Assembly (NCBI RefSeq): GCF_040436345.1
Contig: NC_133230.1
Coordinates: forward strand, 26,167,697-26,231,696
Origin: Pagrus major
Lineage: Eukaryota > Chordata > Actinopteri > Spariformes > Sparidae
DNA length: 64,000 nt
Direction of reading: 5' to 3'
This document shows positions 12,296-24,680 of the stretch, piece after piece (within the stretch, counting starts at the first letter, position 1; each line of letters opens with the position of its first letter). The notes under the pieces are model-generated. The model was not told the origin of the DNA and did not search any database. It saw only the letters and a program-made list of their open reading frames with translations. The position numbers and the translations under genes are program-made.

Positions 12296-12375
12296 AAGTC
12301 AATTCAAAGTTTATTATAGCTGAATATCACAAAATATGCCTCAGAGGGCTGCACATATAAAACAAACAAAAAAAA
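12296..12375. mobile_element. Short LINE/SINE tail fragment
   Basis: The segment with TTCAAAGTTTATTATAG, AATATCACAAA and GCCTCAGAGGGCT matches a tail sequence that recurs in many fish genomes and belongs to retroposed elements. Only the tail is recognisable; the AT-rich sequence to about 12600 may be part of the same insertion. Confidence 0.5.
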
Positions 12376-12734
12376 CACACAACACTAGCAAAACACACAA
12401 AAAATGTATAACATAGCATTAAAAGCAGAATATTTGTTACCTTCCATATGTCCAACAACACAGTAATGAGAAGCATTAGCAAAATAAACAAAAACGAAGT
12501 GAGATGACAGATATACAAGAACACATACTGTACTGTATACCAAAGAAGGTGTTACATACACAACATAGACGTAACCATGACCACTTAGAAACATTAAAAT
12601 AAAAAGTTAAAGTTGCATAGCTGGAATTTAGTTGTAAGGGCAGACTATGTGAGGTTGAAGGCTGATCTAGACTGAGCTAGACTCTCAGATTTGGGTAGGA
12701 AGAAGATTCCAAAGAAGAAGGGCTTTCATGTCTG

Positions 12735-13262
12735 TAGCTATAGCAGGAGCTTAGCTTAGCTTAGCACAAAGCCTAGTAACAGTGCCTGGCTCTGTCAAAA
12801 GGTAGGCTAAGAAATATACCTCTAACAGATCCTCTAAAGCTCACAAATTGATACTTTATATCCCACTCTTTTAACCCTTACTTACCCTTACCTGAAGAAT
12901 AAAAACTGCACACTGTGGTTCTACAGGGAGACACCCCATGAAGCTACATCAACCGGTCCAGAAATACACCTTAACTTCTTCTTTTTTTTTGCTCTTCAGT
13001 GTTTGGTCAGATTAAACAAACTAAATGAAATGGCTTAATTAGGGAGTTTTAGTGAAAGGAAAAGTTTGGTTGTTTTTACAGAGCCAGGCTAGCTGCTTCC
13101 TGTTTCCAGTACGTATGCTAAGCTAAGCTAACCAGCTGCTGGCTCCAGCTAGGCTAAATATTTACCATACAGACAAGGGAGTGGTATCGTTTTTCTCATC
13201 TCACTCTCAGCAAGAAGGCGACTAAGCATATTTCCCAAAATGTTGAACTATTTGTTAAATGT
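12735..13262. mobile_element. Fold-back (long inverted repeat) element
   Basis: The left arm (12735-12812, GAGCTTAGCTTAGCTTAGC and GCCTGGCTCTGTCAAAA) is the approximate reverse complement of the right arm (13076-13160, ACAGAGCCAGGCTAGC and ATGCTAAGCTAAGCTAACC). The two arms are separated by unique AT-rich sequence. The right arm continues into CCCAAAATGTTGAACTATT, a known ending of a widespread teleost repeat. A single diverged arm recurs at 61290-61440. Confidence 0.7.
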
Positions 13263-13459
13263 CAAGAGATTACTTAAGAGTCCCTTTAGCGTGTGACGAA
13301 CCTGCTTTATGCGTCATCGATGCACATTTCCTATTCATGTCTTCCTGCTGATGGCTGTTTTCCATAGAGATCAGTCAGAGTCAGAGAAAAATATGGAAAA
13401 TGTGTGTGTCAAGTATCTAAGTACATCATTAACATATGTACATTAAGAGAAAAACCTTT

Positions 13460-13870
13460 TGTTGATCTTTTACTTTGGAATGCCATATTTTCCAAACTAA
13501 GGATTCACAGAATTTGCACACTCTTCATTAAATGGCATAATTTGCATGCATTTGTAATTGTGCTGCTTCCTTGATTATTAAATGATCACCCTAATTAGGG
13601 AGCATAATGGGGTTAATCAGACTCTGCTCATCACACTTATTATTATTCCTGCAAAAAATGAAGGAAAAAGATACAGTACTTGATTAATTATATCAGCCTT
13701 TTCATCAGCTGGGCTACCATTCCCCCCTCTGAAATTAATATCATGTTGTAAATGGAAGGAAGGAGCTGGCCGGACATAGACAGATGAAAGATTTCACTCA
13801 AATTAATTAAGCACTAATTATGCGGTGGGAGTTGGGAGCAGTTTGCATAATGAGCTCTATCAAAAGAGAT
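13460..13870. promoter_or_regulatory. CNE-like block with octamer and homeodomain cores
   Basis: Non-repetitive sequence carries an ATTTGCAT octamer (13540-13547), several TAATTA/TTAATTA cores and a second TTTGCATAAT (about 13842-13851). It has no open frame of note. Motif density suggests a neural or endodermal enhancer, but this is inference. Confidence 0.3.
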
Positions 13871-15170
13871 CAGTCATGGAGAGGAGCTGTAGAGTTTCTA
13901 TACAGCCTTCAGATGATACACAGACACCACTGCACAGCATGAAGAGGGCTGCCAGAGAAGTGGGAAGAGGGTTAAAGCACTTCGAGGCTTGAGTCGTGAG
14001 GTTGAGGAGTGTTTTGTTTGGTTTGTCAACATGCTGCGAACCGGAAGCTTCCTCACTTGGCATGTTTTGTGCCACAAATGTAGATTGGTTCATTCTGACT
14101 TAAAGATATTACCTCTGTCCTGGGGCTGTGTGTGTCTTTTTTCCCCTCTTGGCTTAAGCATCAGATAATGAATTCCCTGCTCCAGCAAAAGGCAAAAAGA
14201 ACAAAATGTCCCTTTAAATTTGAGCTAATCACAAACAACCTTCATCCACACTCCAGGGAGCTTTAAAGACCCTAATCACCTCTCACTCCAATTCTTGTGG
14301 TGTTCACTTATTGTTGATCAGGGACTATACTGTGGCTATCTATTTAGACAATGGGAATAAGGATTAAGCAGACAGAAGCTCGCTATATCTCAATCGCCTG
14401 TTTAATCACAGCCACTGTGTAGTGTATGGAGTTGAGTTACTTGAACTGATTTGTGCCACAGCAGCAGCAATCATGCATAGTCTAATCAGGGCGCACAGCC
14501 CGGTACTGCCCTTCAAGGTCTCCGAGTGGAATTACAAAGACTATGATTAGTTAATCAAATGAAGAACCCAATGTCCTTTCTTTATTTGTGTATACACCTT
14601 ATCTAAATGGAAATTGTATAGCTGAGGCACTTCCAGAAGGACACATCTACATGTGAATGATCCTCCTTGAGCCTTTTGCAGTGAATACAGAATAAGATCT
14701 TTCACTCCCAATCATCGTGTTATGGCATTGTGGAGACTTTTACATGTCTGAATGATATTTGTTGTCAATGCTCATGTGAATGATGCAATCACTTCGACTG
14801 TTGTGAAGTAAATCAGGAAGCACTAGACACCAACTCTTCAAATACACATGATGATATGAGGCACAATGTCAAGATTTTGAGAGTGGAGAAAGAAGGAAAG
14901 CAGTAAGGCGTTGGGAGTAAGAAAGCTTTATAGTGAATAAATAAATACAATCCAATGTGCAGAAGGTCACTATACATGTATCAGATGTTTTTTCTTTGTG
15001 TGTCTCTAAGTGGCTCCATATTGAACATTTTCAGATCCTATATCTTGGCACATATGGCACCCCTATACACTTAGCTAATAAGCCTAGTTCACTGAGGATT
15101 ATTATGTGAATTATAATTTAATCCTTATCAGTTTCCCCACATATACTTTGTCCAAATAACCTTAAAAAGA

Positions 15171-15830
15171 AGGTTCACCCCTAAATCAAAAATACACATA
15201 TTTTTCCTCTTACCTGTAGATTGTTGTGGTGTGAGTTGCAGAGTTTTGGAGATATCCGCTGGAGAGATGTCTGCTATCTCTTGAATGTAATGGAATTAGA
15301 TGTCACTTGGCTTGAGGTGCTCAACGCACCAAAAAATAAATAAATAAATAAATACATTTGAAAAACTCAACGCCAATGTCTCTTTCCAGAAATCATGACC
15401 CAGTTACTCAAAATAATCTACAGACCTTGTTGAGAGTTTCATGTGGGAAATATTTTCTATCTGTATCGCTGTGCAGCAGGAAGCGTGCAACTGCAAGAGT
15501 GCATGGACGAGAGGCCAGCTTACAAGGCTATTTAACTTTACAGGAAGAGGAGTGCGATGTTTACATATCACACTTTCACAAGCACAAGCCTGTCGTCCAT
15601 GAGTAGATGCACACTTCCTTCTGCGTGTTAATACGATGTGGTTTAGAGAGAAAATAGTTCTTACAGGAAACTGCTCACAACAAGGTCTGTGGATTATCTT
15701 AAATAACTGGGTCAAGATTTCTGGAAAGAGACATTGCTGTTGAGCTGTCAAATGTATTTTTGCTGCTTTGAGCATCACAAGCCGAGTGCCCACTAGCTCC
15801 ATTATATTCAAGACAAGGCAGACATCTGAC
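15171..15830. mobile_element. Fold-back MITE-like repeat
   Basis: The left arm includes CTTTCCAGAAATCATGACCC and AATCTACAGACCTTGTTG. The right arm carries the reverse complement of these (near 15682-15738). The outer segments AGATGTCTGC...TTGAATGTAATGG at the left and CCATTATATTCAAGACAAGG at the right also pair. Similar repeats are common in percomorph genomes. A 178-residue frame inside it on the minus strand is a by-product of the repeat, not a gene. Confidence 0.7.
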
Positions 15831-18800
15831 ACGTTGGGCATCATCTGATTCATGCACGTATCTAAAATTGAAATGCTCATGCTAAAGAAGCAGAATGGTT
15901 TAAGTGCAGAGATGTCTGATTTAAAAAAGAGTGCTGTCATCTTGGGTTAGCCAGAATTACATTATCACACAGCCTTGGCAAAGCTCTGCAAAATGGCTCT
16001 CCATTCCAGTAGACCATACACATAAAAGGTTCTATTTTCTGGACAAATCTATTTTGTGGCAGGAAGTTTCATTCATGGACGGATCATTATAAACTTTTGA
16101 TGAGCAGCAGAAAACAACACAGAGATGCTCCATAAGGAACATTTTACATCAAGAAAATTCAAAATGTACATTTAGATAGATTGAAAATTTATTATAAAAT
16201 CTTTTCTGTCGCATTAAAGCAAACCTGTCTCTACCACACGTCCTTCTGTCAGACATGCTGTTATACACTGTGACTGTTGTTCCTAAAGAGAAAAGAATTT
16301 CCCTCCATTGCATTGTGATAACTTCCTTCCAGGGGCGGCAGACTTGACCTGCTCACTCCTCCTAGAATCACCTCCATTATTTGTCAGTGACAGCAGCCCT
16401 TTGGAGGGGTGGGGGCCTCAGTGAAAGGTACAGGGTCGTGGATGTCCCAATCCATCTCTGTCTCTGAAGCGATTGATTGTGATTTAGTGCGTGGGGCAGG
16501 AGATGGTGGGGTTCCATTCTGATGAGCGATAGGTGGGAACCCTTTGACACCCAGCACATGGCAAGCAGAGGCAGGGCTATGAAGAGGGGTCAGAGGCAGC
16601 TGGTGGGGGTAACTGGGGTGTTGGATGGAGGAAATGGGGGAGTTGCATTGATCACAAGATAGAAGGTGTCAGAGATCCAGGACAAAGCCCCCCAACGAAC
16701 CTCCCGAGTCTATCACTTAGCCCATCCATCACCCGTCCAGCTTTGTGGTTAGCATAACGGTTGCTAGCTAATCGTTTCATCATCAGGGATAATGGAGATG
16801 ACAGTGAATACAGAGTAGCTATGCCATATAGAGCGGCTTAATGCCAGCTGGTTGAAATGAGTAGAGACTCCTGACTGAAATGTGAATGATGCTAATATCT
16901 CAAATGGAGCCTTGCATTAGAGGTTTAGCTCCAGGAGGTGCAGGCTAAGTGACGTTTGTTTGAACATCAGTTAATGGTTACACATGAGCGTACAATGGAG
17001 CTGGCTGGATGCTTTTATCAGCTTCCTTTATTTTTAATTCTGAATGAAACTAGCATGAATCTGAGGGGATTTCCCCCATATTGTGCTCTGAGAAACTCAG
17101 AGGAGATATCCGCCCTGATTAGGAAAATCAAAACTTGTCTAGTGTGAAGAAGATATGCTTGATTTCCTGTCAGCTGCTCTAATTTCCCAGTTCTCCTCTA
17201 AAAATCACAAGACTTCAGATATGAATAATAAACGATATCTGACTGGAAATCAGAGGCAAATGGCTTATAGTTAGAAAATAATGTAATCTTTAAATCTCAA
17301 TACTCAGGAGCAAAGTTCAGAGAGAGTATTCTTCCCAGTTCAGGTCTGGTGTTAGGTGCAAGCTGTCCTTGGAAGGATGCTAAGCCTGCACTCAGCCTCG
17401 CATCAGTGGGCCGCTCGGGCAGCTTAACTCCATAATCAGCCTGCAAGGCCTCCTTTGGGCCAGATCTTGAAATTAGAAGACGAGTTGTATGTGGAATTTT
17501 GAGGAAATATGATGTGTAATGATGGATTTTTTTCACAATAAGAGCAGGTTTTGATTTGAAATCATACTAAACAAAGTCTGTCATGAATTCTACATGCAAC
17601 ATCACTATTGCGAGGGTTTGCAGTGACTAAAGGCTGGCATATTGTCAATCACAGGAAGTTGTGTCAGCCAGGTGAATGTGTAGGCAGTAACCTGATCTGT
17701 TGTTGACAGAACAGGGACAGGTGCTCCAGTCAAACTAATCCATACATGCATGCTAAAGTCTGGGTCATCCATTAAGGCAGATTGATTCAAAGCTTTAAAA
17801 GACCTCAACAATCCCAGGCCTGGCCTTACCTCCGCTGTTGCCATGATAATTGCAGTAATGCAAGATGGCCCGCATGTGAAAAGGAAAGGAATGTTCAATG
17901 TTTGCCCAGCTAATGCTGGAAACATTTTGTCACACAAGGGACAAGGGAACAGCTCTGGAAATGATGTCTGAACTTTATGAAGGGAAAATTAAATAGCTGG
18001 GCAGTTTGAAATCTGAAACTTTAGCCACACAAAAAAGATACTTTAATTAACTAAAAAGATATTCAGTATGTGGGGATCAGGGAGGTTTGATAGTAGTGGC
18101 TATTGAGAGGATATGTGTGGGGACATTTCACATTATAGCTTTGTGTAAAAACATATAAACTAGAATTCACCTTGATTCATTTATTATAAAATCCACTCCC
18201 ACAAGGCCCCAAATGCCAAATAAAGGTTTACAGGCAGAGGCCAGACATCTGCTGCTCTCGGATTGGTTGACAAGCCAGCAGCAGTCTCACCTGTTATCCA
18301 CAGCCCAGTGCATGGTAAACACCCTCAGTCAGAGCTGCGGGGAGAAGGAGCCCATCTGGCCAGCAGCATTAACAACCAGCTCTTTAACAATGGCTTCCAG
18401 GAAAAGGAGAAGGGCACAACAGGCTATATCAGCCAATAAAAACAGGCTATGCATGACATTTAGCGCCTGATGTGGGGCTTAGCTGCATACAGGTTACCTA
18501 CTGTCCGCAGCAGCCCCTGGCAATAAAACAAAAGGCAATCTCACAGAGCGGAGGGGATACTGTGTGTAAAGCCGCCCTGTTTCAGTTCTTGATCTCATAA
18601 TTTGTGTGTAAAGATGCAGACAGAGTATTAAGTTAGAGAGCATGTAGGGAGTCATCTTCAGGATGCTTTCATATAAACATGAAGCAAATAAATGGGCAAT
18701 ACCTTTAGTTATGCAAACACTATTATTCTGAACTCTTCACCCCAAGCAGGGAGCACAATGACAGCTAATTTTCTTTTGTGAAGATTAGCTTTTTTGTGAG

Positions 18801-20657
18801 GGATGTAAATAAGAGAAACGAGAGAGCAGTGTTCAAAGATGTAGCTGTCAAAGTAAAAGCACAGTCACTGGAGAGTGGTGCTTATTTGACCAAACAGTGC
18901 CATCTTGTGTTCAGTTGTATTGCTAAAAAAGCTGGAATATGGAAGAAAGAAAAACAAATAGTTACAATTCTCATCAAAATAACAACTTATCTGTTGTTAA
19001 TTTCGAGGCTTTTGGCAGAATATTATTAACTATTTTATAAGTATCGTGCACTTGAGCCATTTTCTAACTATTTTCCTAATTTTGCTCACTTTTCACTGTT
19101 CTAATGAGGCTTTCTGTGGAGCAGTGCAGCCTTCATCCACAAATGGACTCTAGGTTCGAAACAGGGGTAACTCTGGCTTATTAGATATTTGATGGGGCTC
19201 TATTTTTACAACAGCATCCACTTAGAATGCAAAGGATGGAGACAAAGTCTCTAAATGAGATCTAGGGAATACAAAGAAGGATGTGAAGACAGAAAGGTTC
19301 GGAATGGAGTTAGAACAGCAAGCAATGGGCTCTCTACAGCTGCTGGCACTAATGAGGATAATTACCCCAGTAATAACATTAGCCTATCTGAGGGAATGGA
19401 GGGGAAGGACAAGTGGTTGTGTTTGTGTGTGTGGGTGGGTATGTGAGCGTGTGTGCGTGCATGTGGTTACTGCATGTGTGTGTGTGCATGCATGGCAGTG
19501 CGTGTGCCTTTCCTTCTATCTCACTTGCAGTCTCTCCCTCATTCCCTGAATCTCAATATCTCTTTGTTAGCCCACAATAATTGTATTTGGGCCTCATATC
19601 CGCCATATCAGATTCGAGTTTGTACAAGGTAATTAGCAGGGGAAGGGAAGCCTCCACACCAGGAGGACAAATGCCCCCATGACATCATTCTGGCTCCACT
19701 CAGGAGGGGAAGCTTTTTTTTTCTCTCTCTCTCTCTCTATCTCCTTCTTCCTCCTCTTCATCTTTCTTGTCATTCAGCTGTCAAAAAAGGAACACTGAAT
19801 AGGGGCAAAAAATGTAGTGGCAAGCGAAAGTTGATGACATTGAAAAAGGAGGAGGGTTGGGATTAAGAAGATAAAGAAATGAAGAGAAGAAGGAGAGATA
19901 AAGGAGAGGAAGGGGTGGAAAGTGATTTGAGATGAGATGGAGGGCTGTGTTTTTCGCCGCAGGCCCGTAATCTCCAATCAGCTTTGACTAACAGACAGCA
20001 GGGGAAAGTTCCTTGCTGTTAATGCAGCTTGCCATTCAGAAGGAGCTGGTGTATCCAGCTGGGAGTCGGGGGATGAGGGGAGGATTAACTGGCACTCAGG
20101 TGGAGAGAGATGAAGAGAATCAGACGGGGACCCTGCGGATGGTCACACCCTCCTCTGCTCCATCCATCATTCAGTGAACAAATGTACAGTACTCTATGTT
20201 TTCTGGATGGAGTGATGAGAGCAGAAGAATGGGCTTGATCTCTTTACTTTAGGGGTGACTCGTATGTGTGTTTATAATTATAATTTGTGGCATTTATTTC
20301 AATTAAATGTTGTAAAGAGGGTCAACAGCTTCCCTTGTTATTGTTCTTTTGGTGGCTGTATGGTTTGTAATGTGCAGCCATGGCCAAGAAGAGGAATATA
20401 CCAATGTCCAAGGGGTTATTGTTATTATTTAGTTAATATAATCATACAAATTTAGTAAACTCTACAATTACCAAGAGTGATTTATCTGTGTGCCATGGTC
20501 CAGTAAGAACGTAAACTAAAGCATATAATGTTTAATTATAATGAAACATTTACAACTGTTGTAATGTAAAACATGTTAGCCGATCCTTTATGTTAGTTTA
20601 AACGTATTTTTCCTTCCTTGTTGTCTGGTCATATAAACTGACTTAAATGAATCCAAG

Positions 20658-22726
20658 CTAATCTCCAGATGCCAGCTGTCCATCACTGCCTTCTTCCGGA
20701 TGATCAAAGCGCTGCTTTTTCTGCTCAGCAAGGCCTCCCGTCTCCACTGGAGAACAGATAAGAAATGTTTTGTGTGAGAATATACAGTATCTTTCAGCAG
20801 ACTGAAACTGTTGACTGAGGTGAGCAGTCAACTATATGGTGCTCAAAGACTCACCCTGTGTCAACACCGTGAGCTGTGCTGATGCAGATGTTTCTCCAAA
20901 GGAATTGTGGGAGATGCAAGAGTAGATCCCTGTGTCAGAGACCTGGAGGCCCTGTATCTGAAGCCAGGTGGAGACAGTGAAGCGCTGGGGACCGCCTCGA
21001 GCCTGAAAAAGAAAGAACGGATTAAACTTTATTATTAAACAGATTATTCAATTCTACTCAAAGGTAAGACACTTGTATAGGATGTATGAGAAAGCAATTT
21101 AGCAATATAAATCATTACATTATTGATACACTAGCACCAATATTGACACCCTGTATTTTGTAATATTATCAATTGAGGAATACACTCTTGAACTGTTTTG
21201 TTTCTTGCCAGTTGAGCATTTAGCCAGTGCATGACTGTCTACAAGTGAATGATGGCACAAGAACACATTGCTGTGTGGGTGTTTAAAAGGAAACTCATTT
21301 CCTTTTTGTTTACCCCTGTTTCATCTCTGTTGTGAATACGGATGTTAAAGAAGAATCACTTTGTTGGAAAGTGACTTAATAGATTATATTTTACTTTTTG
21401 AATGCTGTCATTCATAACACAGAACCCATTGTGATTCTCATCTAAAAATATCCACCATCTGAAATCTGAAAAGTTTAGGTGATTAAGTATTGCACTTGAA
21501 AGTCGGGGTTCTCACAAAAGACAGATTAAAAACAGAATGGTCAAAATTGGACCACCAGAGGCTGAGACTGATTTTTATTTCCATGTGTGCAGCTCCAAAA
21601 ACACTGAATCCAACATTTCCCATAATACAACTTAGTATTGTCTTTTGTGAGATCATGAGGGTGTTTCTTTTACTTTGGAAAGCTAACTAACAGCCATAAA
21701 GGATGTTATACAACGATTTTCACAGGCTTAGTAGTACTCCTCATGATAAAAAAATTACTCAATTTGATGTGTAAAATCAGGGGAATGTCCCTTTAATCAT
21801 AAACATCTCTTTCTATTGAGCTAACTGGGACAAAAGACCTACGAAAACAAAAAAAAACTAATTGACCCAAAACAACACAGTTTAATCAAAAGCATACACT
21901 ATTAATGCAACTTTCAGTGATGCATAATAACTGAGACTCATATCAAACCTGGACAGAGATGTGAGGATCATCTCCTGGCAGGAGGTTGTTGCTCCCTGTC
22001 TTCCTCCAGCTGAGGTTTGGAAGAGGGTAGCCGGAGGCCTCACAGCTAAACACGATGTCATTCCCAGTGTAGTTGGACAGGTTTCTAGGAACTTGAACGA
22101 TGTGGGGAGCTGCAGCAAAAGAAAAGGAGTACCCCAACGTTCAATACCAGATTCCCCCTTAAAATTGTTCCCTATATACACAAGCACTGAAATATTCAAA
22201 ATATTAACTTTCCTAGGCTGATTATATGTAATAAAGGAGAGCAGTAACCAGAGTTGCAAGGTCCTCTTCCAGTGAGTTTGATGGTTGTGTTAATGCGGCT
22301 GCCAGCCTCTCTCATCTGGCAAACATTTTGGTAGGTCCACCCATCTGAGCCGCATACAGGGCCCTTTTCCTGACAAACACATGTAGGCTCTGGCTCTGCC
22401 TTGTGTCCCCCCTTTGGCATTTTCCTCTGACAGACCAGGCCCTCTCCACAATTGCCGTAGAACTTCTGTGCTCCATCTGGGTCACACTGCTGCCCCTCCA
22501 CGTTAGCACACTGTTCACAGCATCCACAGTTGTCCTGCACCCGACCTGCAGGGCACTCGCCAGGGACTGGGGAGCAGAGGTGCTGGTTGCACTCCCTGCA
22601 GTCCTCGCCTTCTTCCCACAACCGCAGCCAACCACGGTGCTGGGGTGGCAACCCGAGGGAAGTGTAGAGCCATACACTGAATATACAGACACACAGGCAA
22701 AGCTGAGTCATGCTGCTGACCTGCAT
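20658..22726 (-). CDS. KAZALD-like secreted protein (IGFBP, Kazal, Ig domains)
   Basis: Four exons keep one frame: 22726-22249, 22109-21949, 21002-20855 and 20746-20658, totalling 291 residues (human KAZALD1 has 304). A hydrophobic signal peptide opens the protein. An IGFBP-type cysteine module follows (ECPAGRVQDNCGCCEQCA, then YGNCGEGLVC), then a Kazal module (CVCQEKGPVCGSDGWTYQN). Exons 2-3 form one Ig-like C2 domain (VFSCEASGYPLPNLSWRK; DTGIYSCISHNSFG). The short tail is acidic and has no membrane anchor, so the product is expected in the extracellular matrix, where the family is linked to bone and regeneration growth. The first ATG gives MQVSSMTQLC; the second ATG (22711) would give a tighter signal peptide, so the true start is uncertain. 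Teleosts have several kazald paralogues and I cannot assign the number. igfbpl1 has the same architecture and is the main alternative. Confidence 0.88.
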
Positions 22727-24600
22727 CGGTATACAAAGTTAGAAATAAAAGTCTTCCTGATGTAACAACTTGAAAGTACACAGTCACAAAATGAAACTGT
22801 AAAATGGTTACAAAGTGAATCAATTTTACAAGAGAGATGGTAGTCCTGGTTTTCTGCTGTTCTCTGACAGTCAAAAAGTCACATGCTGTTCCTCCTCTGA
22901 GATTTAAATGTTTCCTTCTGTCTCCCTTCCTCTGTCCTCTTCAGAACGGTCAGATTGGTTTTTCGTTATTATTACCATGTACCCCTGCTGAATTATTTTG
23001 CCATTTTGTTTCCCCTCTTGAGATTTCTTCATCAGCTCCAAGTCCTTTCTAACAAAGAGACGGCATTTGCAGAGAATGAAGTGGGCAAAACTTCTCTCAT
23101 CTCCCTTCATCTCTAAGGTATCCAACAGCGTCTCATCTTTCTTTCCTCCCAATTCTGCTGCCTTTCTTCATGTGCCAGTGTCTCTGGGCAGGGCAGGAAT
23201 GGCAAACAGGCTTCAGAAATGGCACAGGATATCAAAGAATCCTGCTAAATCTGCACATCATAGAATTGCAAGGGAAACCAACAACTGTTTATATGAACAT
23301 TAATATCCCAGTATATATTTAACATGAATACTTTAGCATACAAGGATCTGAAAATAAAAGAAAATGCATGTCTGTTTTGGAAGCTCTCTATCTAGTGGAG
23401 TAGCGTGAAATTCCTGATGATTTCATGATGATTTCTGTTGTGAGCATGGAGTGTGGGAAAGGAAGGAAATCATTTTAAGACAAACTTAGGTATGGGGTCA
23501 TTTTTTCTCCAAATTACAAATGAAGTTTTTGAGCTCTATGTTTGTCTGTGTGTGAGTGTGTGTTTCTTTCATTGTATTAACTCTATTCTTACCTCAGTCT
23601 CGGAGTACTGATACAGTCAGGGATCCTTTTTACACCATTTACTAATTATGTAATTTGTATTTATGTATCGAACAATAATGCTAATAGATTTCCATCTTAG
23701 ATCTTACTTTCTGTGTACATGCCTCTCTAGATATTATTCACATTGAAAGTTGCATTGCTAGAATACTGTATATGGGTCTAGTCAGGAAACTTGTGAGGCT
23801 TGGACTTTACATGGCAGCTTCACTGATTAAGGAACTGAAATGATGGATTTTGCATTATCTGATTATTTTATATTTGTTTGTTCGTTTTTTTCCCATCAAT
23901 CTTTCAAATTTGATTATAGTTTCAAGCTTTTATTTGTCACATAGGCCTACTCTACATTTCTCTCTATTGTGCAGCCAAATGTGTAATGATACAATGATAA
24001 CATTTTATAAATATTGCAATTTGGATCTGGAACTTACTTTATATACATTGTGTACTCATAAAAGCACACATATACTGTTAACATGCTTTTGTGTGTATCC
24101 ATGAAGTGTGTTGCCTGTGAGTCTGTTCACCTGTCACTGTGACAGTTGTTATAATTATAATATAACATTATAATATAGTATAGTTATAATAATTATTGAT
24201 CTGAAGAGGGTTTGGGAAAGGTTTAGTGGTTTTAGCCTATCTGCTTTATAACATGCATCACAAATAAGATCACACTTCCTATTCAACTGGCTGAATTGGA
24301 CCTGATGGTATACACAAACATGTTGTAAATGTCATGTAAGATAATATGTAAGTCAATTACTGATGGTTGAGTTGCTATTTTGGCAATTTATTATTTCGAT
24401 TTAAGTATCTGTGGTTAGTTTGTTTGACTAAGCTGCACTTGCATCACTGTATAAAGCTTTACTGCCTGTATAAGCTCTGGATGTCCTTTTTCAGTAACGT
24501 GGCACTTTTCATTTGCCATCCGGTAAACTGTGAGTGAGACTACACAAAGGTGTATACACAGTACAGTCACCTCTCTGTTTGAATGGCCAAAGGCGTGGCT
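22727..24600. other. Intergenic between the KAZALD-like gene and gale
   Basis: The sequence is AT-rich and non-coding by eye, with no long frame and no repeat recognised with confidence. The two genes diverge, so both promoters should lie in or next to this stretch. A CCAAT/CRE module marks the gale side. Confidence 0.5.
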
Positions 24601-24680
24601 TTATTGGAGCGCTGGCTGACGTCACGGCATGTGAGGCGCTCACGTACTACGGCGGAGACTTTAGAGGAGCGTGAAGGCGG
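24601..24680 (+). promoter_or_regulatory. gale: gale promoter with CCAAT and CRE
   Basis: A reversed CCAAT box (ATTGG, 24602-24606) is followed 10 bases on by a perfect CRE palindrome TGACGTCA (24617-24624) and a CpG-rich stretch to about 24680. A transcript starting here would run to a GTAAGT donor after base 25108 and splice to the acceptor at 25879-25880, just before the gale ATG. So gale probably has a non-coding first exon and a 770-base first intron. Confidence 0.55.

Larger units (their letters stand above)
5716..20650. other. 15-kb gene desert upstream of insm1
   Basis: No believable coding exon was found on either strand. The longest frame (15404-15940 minus) lies inside a fold-back repeat. 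The interval mixes repeats (listed separately) with long non-repetitive stretches rich in TAATTA, ATTTGCAT, CAGCTG and similar motifs. Stretches that look non-repetitive and regulatory by eye include about 8460-8880, 10280-10740, 10980-11200, 13460-13870, 14150-14780, 16330-16950, 17290-17930, 18200-18600 and 19550-20160. Developmental transcription factor genes often have such flanking deserts, so enhancers for insm1 are the simplest reading. Conservation could not be tested. Confidence 0.6.

Noticed and set aside
12327-12594. Hydrophobic minus-strand frames of 65-69 residues
   Set aside because: They are AT-rich sequence next to a retroposon tail; the hydrophobicity comes from T-rich codons.
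15404-15940. 178-residue minus-strand frame
   Set aside because: It lies across the arms of a fold-back repeat and has no known domain.
19140-19175. tRNA-like GGTTCGAA string
   Set aside because: There is no A-box at the right distance and no acceptor stem can be formed.
19255-19549. Frames of 63-88 residues containing GT-repeat-coded Cys/Val runs
   Set aside because: They consist of simple TG-rich sequence in a non-coding interval.
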